NCBI GenBank assembly: GCA_030268105.1
Contig: BSDZ01000010.1
Span: forward strand, 5,005,001 to 5,069,000
Length of the DNA: 64,000 bases
Reading direction: 5' to 3'
From: Volvox africanus
Taxonomy: Eukaryota; Chlorophyta; Chlorophyceae; Chlamydomonadales; Volvocaceae
The first letter of the stretch is position 1; each line of letters begins with the position of its first letter. The translations under genes and the position numbers were made by a program. The notes under the pieces were generated by a model. It worked only from the letters and a program-made list of their open reading frames with translations, searched no databases and was not told the origin of the DNA. This document shows, piece by piece, positions 24,016-35,292 of the stretch.

Positions 24016-24499
24016 AATGCGCACGCAGTTATTTCCCTCGTTTCACCCCTCCCACCATCTCCTGACTGGCACCACCCAGTACGGCACACTAGGGGTAATC
24101 AATTGTTGTGCGCACGTACATCTACACTCACGCAGTTCGTTCCCTCATATCAGCCCCTCAATGTCCTGCACGGCACTGCCTACACATCACACTTTGGAGT
24201 AGGTCCTAATTGTCAGCCACGCTGTCCCACTGACCACAAACAGCGATGCTAAAACAATCCGTCACCAAATCCCAACAAAGTTGACAGAGAAACAGACCGA
24301 AATGAAGGGGAGAAATAAATAGGGCACATCTCAGTTACAAAAGACATCAATTCACAGCTCTTGATAAGTAAATAGGCATGCCAACACGCAATTACGGGCA
24401 GGTTAGGGACTAACAGCAAGATTCATATATAATACAGCCCCAAATCTTCCATCTTGATAGCGACATATAGCACCGCCTCCCACCTGTTACCTCTCCTCC

Positions 24500-24711
24500 T
24501 GCACCAGCAGCTGCAGGCAGTGGAACCAGCCCCTGTCAATAGCTGTGCTGCTGCCGTGGCAGCAGCCCTCACCAACACACCAGTGGAGTGCGTCAAGTTC
24601 CTGGAGAAGAAGGTCCATGTCCTGGAGGAAGTCAAGCTGGTCTATAAACTGATGAAGCTGGCCGAGAAACAGAAGGTGGATCTTCAGGTCGGTACATGAC
24701 AGATTGGTAAT
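24500..24711 (+). pseudogene. Inverted duplicate exon of a coiled-coil gene, plus arm
   Basis: Encodes QLQAVEPAPVNSCAAAVAAA and later KLMKLAEKQKVDLQVGT. The same exon is found inverted at 25069-25265 with modest divergence. The arms are separated by about 360 bp. Duplicated exon without visible flanking exons on this strand, so probably not a functional gene. Confidence 0.6.
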
Positions 24712-25068
24712 CTCATAATTTTCGATCACCAGAACTGCCTGCAGTCACGTGCATAGGGCATGGAGTTCAGTTCAGTTCATGATGTCAAAAAAAGTGTGGC
24801 CGCCGGCAGCTGACCAAAAGCCAAATGCATACCAATATCAGGTATGAAGTAACACCACTGTCAGCATAGACCGTGCACGCCTTTGAAATTACTCGTATAT
24901 ATGTACACAAAACATACCATCTGCTTGACACATACAGGAAAACATAAATAAGCAACAAACACATATGCGTGCATGCATTTGTACGTGACAGCAAGTTAAA
25001 TATAGATATGGATATGGATATAGATATAGATACAAACATAAAAATAAATATATATAACGTACCAATCT

Positions 25069-26390
25069 ATCATGTACCGACCTGAAGATCCACCTTCTGT
25101 TTCTCGGCCAGCTTCATCAGTTGCTTATAGACCGGCTTGACTCCCTCCAGGACACGGACCTTCTTCAGGAACTTGACGCAATCTGCTGGGGTGTTAGCAA
25201 GGGCTGCTGCCACGGCAGGAGCACAGCTGTTGGCAGGGGCTGCTTCCACTGCCTGCAGCTGCTAGCGCAGCTCCACCACCCTCTCTGCAGGGACTGCATA
25301 CATGTTGGCCCCCACACTCGGCTCCTTGGCCAGGCAAAATGCAGGCAGAGGTGCGCATAGCACGCACATCTGCGGCAAGGTGGCATTGTGAGCTGCAGGC
25401 AGAGCGTGATGGTGCCAACCCGCAGCTGACATCCATGGATGTTCCCGTGCGGCAGGGCAACAAGTCAAAACCAAGCAGTGCCAAGCGTAATGAGGGCATT
25501 ATGAGTGTCATGACTAACAGCATCTCACTCAGCAGCTGATTTGGAATCCGGAGCACAAAGGCTGTCATTGGGCCGAATCCTTAATAGAAGGTCATTCACA
25601 TCCTAACCTCGACCTCCTGCTGCTGCTTCTGGCGCGGCACCTCCACCTCTGACGAAGCGGCAAACAGCTCACCCTCCAGGCCCCGGATCTTCACCTGAAG
25701 CTCTGAGGTACAACTCTTGGATACCGCGGCAGCAGCGGTAGCCGCCTCTTGTGCGTCGTCAAGCCGCTGCTGCAGCTGCGCCATCTCCACTCGTTCTGCC
25801 TGCAGAGCGTGTTGCAGCGCTGACGTCAATGCCTTGGCAGCGTTGTCATGTGCACGGTGTCTGGCTACCTGGGCCTGCAGGCGTTGGAAATCCGCATCCA
25901 GCTTCTGTGACAACGATGCAGCAGATGGGCGAAACGTTATACAATCCTGCAATTGATCATCAATGAATACATCAATCAACATTCATACGCGTGCATCATA
26001 CATACGCACACGTGCAGCACGCAAAACCTCACCTTGAAAACCTCACCTCCCACTTGAACTTCTCCTGCACCATATCTGAAGTGACGTCAGATAAAGCTGC
26101 GTCACGACCGCCAACTGCTGCTGTCGTTCACGGTCCCTCTCCTCAACCCAAAGCACATGGGATTGGGACTTGCCTTCCACGTCCCGGAGGTCCTCCTCCT
26201 TCTCCTTCAGCTGCTGCTGCAGCCCCTCCATCTGCTGCTTGCTGGCCTCAATCACATCTTCCGCTGTCAGCTGGAGCGTTGTGTTGACCTGCTGCAGAGA
26301 CGCCACCTCATCCTCCAGCTTCAAGTTCTCCCTCCACGCAGAGGTAAGGCACTTTTCGAACCAAGGCAGGTCGATCTGGTATGGATGCAC
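25069..26390 (-). pseudogene. Coiled-coil protein gene, apparently broken
   Basis: I do not recognise the family. Minus-strand segments at 26340-26090 (EDEVASLQQVNTTLQLTAED and SKQQMEGLQQQLKEKEEDL) and 25940-25605 (SQKLDADFQRLQAQVARHRA and AQLQQRLDDAQEAATA, ending at a GTTAGG donor) form leucine/glutamine-rich heptads. The next segment reads GANMYAVPAERVVELR, then an in-frame TAG, then QLQAVEAAPANSCAPAVAAA; the plus arm at 24500 has CAG at the TAG position. A one-base frame shift also appears near 26090, before DMVQEKFKWE. One nonsense codon and one shift suggest a pseudogene, although unrecognised introns could explain the shift. Confidence 0.5.
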
Positions 26391-28199
26391 GGAGCAGAGT
26401 GCGGAGGGAAGGGCTGCTAAGGACCAGACAGCAGACAGACTGCAACCGAGCGAGCAACTACATTAGGAGCGTCCTGTTGATGAGGTATGGGGGATGCATG
26501 TGCAGACAGCAGGCGGTCTCGGAATGATACACGGCCAATGCCCCAGGGGAAAACATCGTCACTCCAATCCACCTTGGACCCACGCCAGCCCTCCCGCCAT
26601 ACATGCACCTCCGCATACCTTGGCTACCCACGTCAAGCGCTTCGCCTGATGGGAGCCCAGCGGAATTGTGGGACGCACCCGTACCGAACCCATCGCCTGA
26701 CGACAGGGGGAGGGAAGGAGGGAGCAAGCAGTGCACGTGAGGACGGGAACCGAATAGTCAGCAGCCTACAAATAATAGGATGCGCAGACGTTAGTCATCA
26801 TGAAGAAAACGTGCGCTCACAAATGAATAAAGAATAATACAACGTACGCGCAACAGGGTCCCAAAGCATTGCCCAAGCTCATCATAGCCGGGCGGCATTT
26901 CCAACCCTGCCTATCTAGCTATCCTGCTGGGCAGCCTAGGCAAGTAAGGAACACAGAACCCCGCAGCAGCAAAGTGCGATCGAAACGTCGAAGAATGTCA
27001 CAAACAACCGAGCTAAGCGGAGTTTGTCAACAAGTCGTTCCATTCCGCTTCGACGCGCCCAGCATGCACCTCAGCGCGAGCCACATAGCAGATGCATTTC
27101 TAAAAGCTTCAGATGACTGCGATATTTTAGCCCTGCGCAAGTCCCTTACCTCGAGTTGGAAGCTGTGAGATCAGGTATCAGTCTTGCCCGTTAACACGTT
27201 GGTATCGCCGGTTGCTGTAAAGCACCACGAATTCAATACCCTGAAAATCACATCACATTAAGCTACGTTAAGGACATTTGCGTCGCCAAGCTTTTCACAC
27301 AGTGGGCTTCGCACGCCAACAGCATCGAGCAGCCATCTCGCCCCGGCGCCTCGTAATTTTACCCGAAGTCTGTGCATGTCAATAAGCATAGTCAGATGTG
27401 ATGGAACGTCAACCCTACAAGCCGAAACATACATATGGACATACCCCAACAATCAATCTGCCCATCACGCCGCACAAAGGACCCGGCTGGACACCAGAAC
27501 CCATATGAAGGAACACCAGACGAATGGGCAGTACATTTACCTCAAGCGCGGACGCGTGGACGCGACGACCTCTCAACTAGTAAAGTCGAGCTGTTGGCTT
27601 CGTAGGCTATGAAGCACCATGAAAGCGGAAACTACAAAACAGTACATACAGAGTAACGTTATTGGCCTAGATACTTGCAAGCAGGAAATAATGTATATAG
27701 GAAACAGGAGCGAGTCCAAGACATGCACGATCGAAGTACACAGACGCAAGGCTCTGGGAAGCCGAACAGCAAGAGCACTATGCACAACACCATCCAGTTA
27801 CCTCAGGACAGATGCCGCCGCAACCTAGACCTAAAGACTACCCTAACGTCAGAACGGGTCAGCTGTACAGGAAGCTCGTGAACGCAGTATTCCGAAGACG
27901 ATGCCTTCAGAAAAAGCCATTCTTTTGGCAGGCTGTCGCAGTATTGCATATACTGGGTGGCACAGTGGGCTCTTATCGCAGATTCCTGCTGGGCGAAATG
28001 CGGTACATCAGTGTACGGCCGTCGGTTTATCAACGGTCACGTCAGAAGGAGCTTCACACGTTCACAGTTCGCAAAAAAGGGTTATGCTACGGCTAGGTTA
28101 GGTAATATATCCATACGCAAGGCGCTCGCCATATTTCCTGTGTTTGCGGATTGCATTCCATGCGGCCTTCGGTGCGGGATCAAACAAGGCACTGTTCCA
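26391..28199. other. No confident gene; may contain missing SERINC N-terminal exons
   Basis: Several short frames exist, for example 26736-26458 on the minus strand and 27812-28096 on the plus strand, but none shows a recognised motif or clear splice-phase partner. The N-terminal membrane segments expected for the SERINC gene were not found here. Confidence 0.4.
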
Positions 28200-29681
28200 C
28201 ACTTGAGGGTTCAGAGGAGGGCGAGCCGCTGGCAAAGCTGCAGGCGCTTCTGAGTGCAGAGGAGGGAAACACCAGCGCGAGACTTGACGGTATGTCGGAT
28301 GTGGTGGAGGCGATACGGGATGCTGTGACGGGTGGGAACAGCAAGTGAGGAAGGCCTTGAGGGGAGAAGGGGGAGGGAAGGGGCGTGGGCTAGGCGGAGG
28401 GCTCCGTGCGCTTGGAGGAAATATAAATAGATAGGGGCTCGTACGGGTTGGTGACTGGCCAACACACATCATTATCCGGCTGGTGACATCCACAAAATGC
28501 AAGAGGAGCAGGCAATAGGCACAAGTAGCTTTCACCAGGAGTGTGAGTGTAGATTGTTGAGGTGCAGGTAGGTGCCGGGACCTGAATCCGCTTCAGATGC
28601 CTTTCGATAATGCTGGCTAGGGCTCTGACAACGGCCACGGCATGGGGGTCGGTGTTTCGGCTAGCTCCGGTAGGTGAGGTTGATGCATTTTGCAGGGGTG
28701 CAAGAGGCGCATGCATATCTGCAATACTTCCCCGCTGCCGCCGGATAAATGCTAGTCTGCGGTCGAGTTGCTGTGCTGTGCCGAACCCTTACAGCACGTA
28801 TGGGCGTACGGACGGGCGCGTATATGCCCCGCATATCCACAAAACAACTAAAGCACTGTCACACCGCATCCTCCAGGGAAGCCTCTCACTCGATATTGGA
28901 AACCCCTTCATAACCCCTCCCAAGTACATCCCTCCCAAGTGCCCAGTCAGCTCGCTCCTGCTTAAGAGATGCTAAGGTTTAAGTTCCGCCGTCCCCATCT
29001 TCCCTTGAGAGGTCTGAGTACCAATATGGGATCCACCATCACCGCTGCTACGCAGGTCCGAAACATCCGCAGCCCTCACTCCGGTGACGTACAACTATTC
29101 ATTCTTCCACCCTTTTTTTGCGTTAGCCTCCATGTATATCGCCATGCTCATGACAGGCTGGGGCAGCGTGGCACAGGTGAGAAGGTGCTGATGGGGGGCG
29201 TCTACGGAGGGGCTGCCTTCCTGCCCAAGGAGACATTGCGTCTGCCCGTAGGATTGGGGATGGGAATCAACTGTCTTCCCACCTCACATCTCGAAGCACA
29301 AAGATGACTCCATTAAACCTGACAGTCGTTGGGTATAGAAAATGCAAAACGGACGTGTATCTTAAACACTACGTCTTCGTGCGTCCGGCCCTTTAACTTT
29401 TCGGGTCTCTCCCTCCGATGTTATACATGACTCGGGTAGGGTACGTTACCAACCCTTTGCGGATCAGTTCATTTTCTGAAGCTGCATACTCGCTTATCTG
29501 AAACTTGCCGTCTGCCTGCCGACACTCTCATGCTCGTCCGGCGACAGGAGAAGCACCGCACGTTAGCTAGGTCAGCGTGTGGGTCAAGACAGCGGCTGAG
29601 TGGATCACCGGGCTGCTGTACATGTGGACCCTGGCGGCGCCGGCGCTGTTTCAGGACTACCATGACGATGATGACTGGTGA
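28200..29681 (+). CDS. SERINC-family membrane protein, C-terminal exons
   Basis: SERINC proteins are multi-pass membrane proteins implicated in serine incorporation into lipids and in lipid scrambling. Three phase-compatible exons are seen. About 28200-28344 is an acidic loop including LAKLQALLSAEEGNTSARLD. 29056-29176 contains VTYNYSFFHPFFALASMYIA followed by MLMTGWGS, the conserved penultimate SERINC helix. 29571-29681 encodes VSVWVKTAAEWITGLLYMWT and ends LFQDYHDDDDW before TGA, the last helix with an acidic tail. The first two exons join in phase 2, the last in phase 0. The start of the first listed exon is approximate, and the upstream two-thirds of the protein (about seven helices) was not located, so the gene is reported as partial. 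It could be a truncated gene copy. Confidence 0.8.
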
Positions 29682-30180
29682 TCGTCTTCGTCGATGGCTC
29701 CAACAGCAGCAACCAACTGTTGCTGTATCAGAAGCAAAAGTTATAGCAATTACGTTGTAATAGTCGCAGCAGCTTTGAGGCACGTACTGCGGGCGTTGCC
29801 TGAATGATTAGTAAATCCCACTGCAGCAGCGGCCTGAAGTGCATTGGGGGCTTAAGTCAGCAGCGGCAGAAGCCAAAAGGGGTAGTTGTAGGCATGAAGA
29901 TGAGTAGTAGGCGGCGACTGGACGTTGGAGGATGTTCCAGAGAGGTAGGACGCGGTCGCCGGCTAGAAGTGGGACTGGGCGAAGGAGGCTGGGACACACC
30001 GGGATATGGTTGCCATTTTTTCACGCTGTGAGATAAGTAGTTGCTGTTTAGCCCCGCCGCAAGCCATCTGTGCCTTTCGACTGTGTTGCGTGCCTGCATG
30101 CTGAGAAAGATATGTTGGTAAAAATAAGCCCCATTACATTTTTAGCTCTGGAAGGTCTCCTCATTGCATTTGCAACAGCA
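29682..30180. other. SERINC 3' flank, no gene seen
   Basis: No convincing frame or RNA gene between the SERINC stop codon and the minisatellite. Confidence 0.5.
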
Positions 30181-31026
30181 GGGTCAAGGAGGGTCAAGGA
30201 GGGTCAAGGAGGGTCAAGGAGGGTCAAGGAGGGTCAAGGAGGGTCAAGGAGGGTCAAGGAGGGTCAAGGAGGGTCAAGGAGGGTCAAGGAGGGTCAAGGA
30301 GGGTCAAGGAGGGTCAAGGAGGGTCAAGGAGGGTCAAGGAGGGTCAAGGAGGGTCAAGGAGGGTCAAGGAGGGTCAAGGAGGGTCAAGGAGGGTCAAGGA
30401 GGGTCAAGGAGGGTCAAGGAGGGTCAAGGAGGGTCAAGGAGGGTCAAGGAGGGTCAAGGAGGGTCAAGGAGGGTCAAGGAGGGTCAAGGAGGGTCAAGGA
30501 GGGTCAAGGAGGGTCAAGGAGGGTCAAGGAGGGTCAAGGAGGGTCAAGGAGGGACAAGGAGGGTCAAGGAGGGTCAAGGAGGGTCAAGGAGGGTCAAGGA
30601 GGGTCAAGGAGGGTCAAGGAGGGTCAAGGAGGGTCAAGGAGGGTCAAGGAGGGTCAAGGAGGGTCAAGGAGGGTCAAGGAGGGTCAAGGAGGGTCAAGGA
30701 GGGTCAAGGAGGGTCAAGGAGGGTCAAGGAGAGTCAAGGAGGGTCAAGGAGGGTCAAGGAGGGTCAAGGAGGGTCAAGGAGGGTCAAGGAGGGTCAAGGA
30801 GGGTCAAGGAGGGTCAAGGAGGGTCAAGGAGGGTCAAGGAGGGTCAAGGAGGGTCAAGGAGGGTCAAGGAGGGTCAAGGAGGGTCAAGGAGGGTCAAGGA
30901 GGGTCAAGGAGGGTCAAGGAGGGTCAAGGAGGGTCAAGGAGGGTCAAGGAGGGTCAAGGAGGGTCAAGGAGGGTCAAGGAGAGTCAAGGAGGGTCAAGGA
31001 GGGTCAAGGAGGGTCAAGGAGGGTCA
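30181..31026 (+). repeat. 10-bp minisatellite (GGGTCAAGGA), about 84.6 copies
   Basis: Eighty-four full units of GGGTCAAGGA plus a partial unit, in perfect register, with only three variant units seen (GGGACAAGGA at 30551, GAGTCAAGGA at 30731 and 30981). Because 10 is not a multiple of 3, all three plus frames read the same ten-residue peptide repeat without a stop, while minus frames meet a TGA every 30 bases. This creates long false reading frames. Located 0.5 kb downstream of the SERINC exons. Confidence 0.97.
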
Positions 31027-33205
31027 GACACGCACTGTTTCATACACAAACCGCCTCGTTCGAAAACAAAACCCTTTCGAGCCATGGAGCCAGCGGACCC
31101 AAGCAAACATATGACCACCCTCCCTATCAAAACAAATAATTGTGAAAGTGGAGCGAGAGATAAGAGCTGGCAGGATACGGCTATTAGGGACTATCCATCC
31201 AATTATTATTATCATTGCTACTGTTAAGTGAATCAGCTCGCTGTTGGAATTAATTGCACTAAGTGGAATGGTTGATGAGGACGTGCCGCATCTGTGAAGC
31301 GGATATCTTCAGCACCGTTCTGGACTAAAGTTTGCGTCCACTGCCACAGCCCTCCGAGGATGTCTGGGTCTGCAACCTCCTCAGTTCCTCAATTGCATGA
31401 TGCGTTGTTTTGTGTGTTTCTTTGCGCCTTCAGCACTTCACCCCTGCATTGAGACTGGCCTGCCGATGTCGGTCAGCGCTTTTGAACCCAGTTGTTCTGG
31501 TCGAACATCAACACCCACGATACTTTCACCCCTAGATTCCCCTAGACATGCCTAAAGTACATGGACGGCAAGACGCTGTTAGACAAATACATTTCCCATA
31601 ACCCTAAGTTCGACCAAATCAATAAGGCCTTCGAGCTGCTGCATGCTGGGGAGTGCCTGCGCTGCGTGTTGGCCTTTTAAGGGTTGCGGCAAGCCGTGTT
31701 GCGAGGCAATGCAACGAGCCTGTTGGTTTATGAACAGTTTTCGATTTGAAGTTGGCATGCCGAGCACAGCATAATACTGGTTGCAGAGATTTGTGATAGA
31801 AGTGCGCACTTTTTCATGAAGCGATTTCGGTCGTCTGCGCAACGCCCACCACAGATTTGTTAATTTTTCATGCGATCCGGTTTAGGGCTGTCCTCCTGTC
31901 CTTCCTGACAGCTGTCGAGATCAATAAACTCTTAATATATTTCAGATGTCCACGTCTGAAGTCCTGAACCTCCCCAGTAAATAAATCGTTACCTCCTGAT
32001 GATGATTCATCATAGTGTTACAAAGCTCTTGGCACAGGTGTACATTAAAATGCGATGACAGAGCAACTTTAGGTAGAACACGCAGGCGCAACATCCTCCC
32101 CACCAGCCCCCTACTTTCGTTCTACATGCGTCCCATGGCATGGCGTGCGACATCAACGAAATTCCGCACACGCTGGAACCCAGACCAAGGAGACACACTG
32201 CTCGCAGCCCCGCGTGCCTATGGAAGCAGCGTAGCAAGTCGGACCGCCCAACACATCGCTTACAGCCCGGACCAAGATGCTTTAGATATTCTGGGGTCTC
32301 CTCTTGAACTGCCGAATTCGATTCACGACCGGGACAGCACCTCCCTGGTCGTCCTTGGTGGAGAGCATCCGCCACAAGGACGAGCACGAGACCAGAGTGC
32401 CACTTTGTGATCACTGACGGGGTCCGTTCTCGCGATCGAGACCGGTGTATTTCAGGCACGTTGCGAACCCAGCACGCCTAAGCAACACGCAAGACCCGAG
32501 GGCTACACTGCTTCGGACCAAGCTCGGACCCTCAGCAGCCCAGCTGCAAAGGAATGCTGTCTGAGCCACTGCAAGCCAGATCTGCAAGCAAGGCTTGAGA
32601 CCATGACAGGACGTGAAGCCTGGGAACTCCCAGCCTGCTATCCACCTTGCAAGCTTAAGAGTGTGTACTGCATAAGGAAACCGCCTGCATGGACGCCCCG
32701 CACCTTGGACCTGAAACGGCATTGTTCCCCGCCATTCCCACCATGCAGCTCACGCCGCAAGTTCTGCTGCAGATCCCCGGACGAGCACTTTGTCGTTTAC
32801 ACAGCATCAGAAGGACGGCAGGTCCTTACGATTGGGGACTGTGGATACTCTTCTGTGGGCATCCACAATTGAAACTTCCGCTACAGCAAATATACCCTGA
32901 AACTCCCCGTCACTGGACTATGAAAAAAGACAAAGTTTCGAAGCAAAATTGCGTCAGGCCAAGGTAAGGCCTGCGCAGGGCGGTAGAAGTTACTGCCATG
33001 TTCCGAGCATCCAAGCCTCCCGGGTAGCGAAGTCCAGAGATGATGGGACAGACAAATAAATCGCGTATGAGCAAACGCAGTGGAGCAACAGCTCTCAGGA
33101 GCAGCAGATACTCCGTAAACCCAACAGCCTCAGCCGGCTTCCTGTGACACTCCTGTCCTTGCTGGTATAAACTATACTCAAGCCCATCAGAGCAGCTATC
33201 GTCCT
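31027..33205. other. No confident gene
   Basis: Lower-GC sequence with several short frames on both strands (for example 31842-31579 and 32459-32010 on the minus strand) lacking recognisable motifs. Part may be the 3' region of the RBX1-like gene transcribed leftward. Confidence 0.4.
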
Positions 33206-33598
33206 TCATTCCAAGCCCACCATTCCGCCGCCTGGGAGAATCTTTTCAATTTTCGCAAACTCCCACTCCTTGTTGCACAAGGGGCAGGCGCTGCGGGTCT
33301 TCAGCCACCGCTGGATGCAGTCAAGGTGGAAGACGTGACCGCAGCAACCCCACGCGATGCTGAGGCCGGGGTGATCCGGGTCTCCCGTTGGATTCGCTTG
33401 ATACTCGATGCTTGGCTCATACAGGTTGTTGCGGCAGATAGCGCATGTATCGGTGCAAATAGCCCAGCTCCACATAGCCACTGCATTCCATTTCTTAATC
33501 TCAAACCGTTTGCCTGACTTGTTTCCGCGCTTGCTAGGCCCTGCCTGCTGCTCCTCCTGCTCCTGCTGCTCATCAACCTCCATCTCATTGTCCGACAT
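33206..33598 (-). CDS. RBX1-like RING-H2 protein, single exon
   Basis: RBX1/ROC1 is the RING subunit of cullin-RING ubiquitin ligases. The 130-residue frame has an acidic, glutamine-rich N-terminus, then RFEIKKWNAVAMWSW, the cullin-binding strand of RBX1, and a RING: C52 and C55 (CAIC), C86 and H88 (GCCGHVFH), H91, C94, C105 and C108 (CPLC), followed by KEWEF as in RBX1. Canonical RBX1 has a third zinc bound by three cysteines and a histidine; the aligned positions here are S63, Y66, L79 and D93, so that site is gone, and position 108 is Cys where RBX1 has Asp. The C-terminus is longer than the usual short GH end. It is intronless, unlike its neighbours, which would fit a retrocopy. The start ATG is the first in frame. 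Activity as an E3 subunit is inference. Confidence 0.85.
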   Translation of the reverse strand: MSDNEMEVDEQQEQEEQQAGPSKRGNKSGKRFEIKKWNAVAMWSWAICTDTCAICRNNLYEPSIEYQANPTGDPDHPGLSIAWGCCGHVFHLDCIQRWLKTRSACPLCNKEWEFAKIEKILPGGGMVGLE

Positions 33599-34295
33599 TT
33601 TTCAGGATGAGCACTTCGCGCGTTCTGCACCGGGCCTGCAGGCAGCGAGTCGGTGGTTGCAATCGATGTTCTAAGTCTACAGTGTTCCAGTTAGGCAATC
33701 TTCAGCAATAAACCAAAGGCAATTCGGCCGTCGCGACTGGATCATTAGAGTTCGCGTACCTAGATGTCTGAGCCCGGAATGAGACAAGAGAAACTAGAGT
33801 ATTCCACTAAACATGTTTTCGAACTCAACTAACTAATTGTGCTTGAGGCTTTTGCGCGGGTGAAATCCTCTCGTACTTCCCGAGTCGTACGGTAGAGTCT
33901 CTTGAGTGACACAATACGATTACCGATAATATATTGAACGTAGCGTACATAGACTTGGTATTTATTTTGTTGGATAACTAAGCATTTCATTATCTGTGCT
34001 GTACTTGTGGAACCTATGGCTGTTGTAATACGTCCGACGACTCAACTTTACTGTTGGTGTCCCCTTCTTTGATTCTGCAGGTGTACGGCCCAATCGACTG
34101 TAGGAGTTTGCAACAGGAGCTGGTACGGCAGAACGGGTATGAGGACATGGAAGGGGAAGGGGAAGGGGTATGTGGTGCCGTGCCTTATCGTATGTGGTGC
34201 CGTGCCGTGTTGTCGTGTGTCGTGTTGCGCGTGGCACCGTGTCGTGTTGTGCGTGGTATCGTGTGTCGTGTGTGGTTTCCCCCACCACGCCGCCC
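33599..34295. other. RBX1-like upstream region, no gene seen
   Basis: Probably contains the promoter of the leftward RBX1-like gene; no motif recognised. A GTGTCGTGT-rich tract at 34175-34280 is low complexity. Confidence 0.4.
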
Positions 34296-35292
34296 CCGCC
34301 CCCTGACCCCACAGACTGACGCCGCCCCCTTCCCATGCGCCCGGGCCCTATCCCCCCACGCCAGCCCCCATCCTCAGCACGCCGCCCCCGTTGCCGTCCC
34401 GCGCACGCCGCCGTCCCCCTCGTCGCGCCGCCCCCTCATCCACAACCGCATGCTGCTCACGCCCCCATTCCCCCCACGCCACTCCCACCCCCACCTTCCT
34501 CCGCACGCCGCTTCCCTCCCCCGCATGGCGTCCCCGCCTCCTTCAACCGCACGTGCCCTTCGCGCTGCTTCCCCACACGCCGCCCCAGGGGGTGGCGTGG
34601 GGGGGAGTGGACCCACGTGCGGGGAAAGGGGGCGGCGACCGCATGCGGTGAGAGAGGGCGTGCAACCCCGGCCCCCTTCCCGCGCATGCCGTCCCCACCG
34701 TCTTCGTCCGCACGCCACCGGGCGCCCCTTTAACCCGCACTTGGCCCACACTCCCTTACCCCGCACACGGGCTAATACCCCGGATTCTGCCCCTGCTCCC
34801 TTAACCCACACGCGATCCCAGCCCCCCACCCATGCAATAGCGGCCCTCGCCCCCTTCCCACGCAAGCGGCTGACCCTGTTTACCCTCACGCATACTCGCC
34901 CCCTTCCCCCCACGTAGCCCCCGCCCCCTTTCCCCCACCACCCCGACCCCGCCCCGCCCCGCAGACCGACGCCGCCCCCTTCCAATGCGCCCGGGCCCTA
35001 TCCCCCCACGCCATCCCCCTTCCTCAGCACGCCGTCCCCGTTGCCAGCCCACGCACGCCGCCCCTCCCCCCTCATCTCGCCGCCCCCTTATCCTCACGCC
35101 CCACCGGCCCGTTGTCCCGCACGCTCTTCACATCCCCTTCCCCCGCTCGCAGCCCCTGTCTTCTTCCGCCGTCTCCCCTGAACTCCCCCGCCACCCCGGC
35201 CCCTTGACCCGCATGCTGCTCACGCCCCCATTCCCCCCACGCCACCCCCACCCCCATCTTCCTCCGCACACCGCTTCCCTCCCCCGCATGTT
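34296..35292. repeat. C-rich low-complexity block with an internal duplication
   Basis: Plus strand is dominated by CCCCCACGCC/CACGCCGCCCC-type words. The segment 34296-34525 recurs at about 34948-35292 in the same order (GACGCCGCCCCCTTCC, ATGCGCCCGGGCCCTATCCC, GCATGCTGCTCACGCCCCC, CTTCCCTCCCCCGCATG) with small changes and one insertion. Apparent long Pro/Ala/His frames arise from composition and lack splice or motif support. Confidence 0.7.

Larger units (their letters stand above)
20760..24195. repeat. Degenerate ~115-bp tandem repeat split by the LTR element
   Basis: Four diverged units share the order CGCAATTACATTCCCTCG / TTTCACCC / ATCTCCTGCCTGGC / GTACG. Two lie left (about 20770 and 20885) and two right (about 24020 and 24135) of the retrotransposon. 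Removing the element with one target duplication restores a continuous four-unit array. Confidence 0.6.

Noticed and set aside
30181..31026. CRISPR-like array
   Set aside because: No spacers: the 10-bp units are contiguous, and the genome is eukaryotic.
30070..31227. 385-residue and 316-residue plus-strand frames made of a ten-residue basic repeat
   Set aside because: Entirely created by the 10-bp minisatellite; open in all plus frames, no conserved flanks, no splice support.
34054..34985. 287-residue and 203-residue Pro/Arg-rich frames
   Set aside because: Low-complexity C-rich block open in several frames on both strands; no start, splice or domain support.
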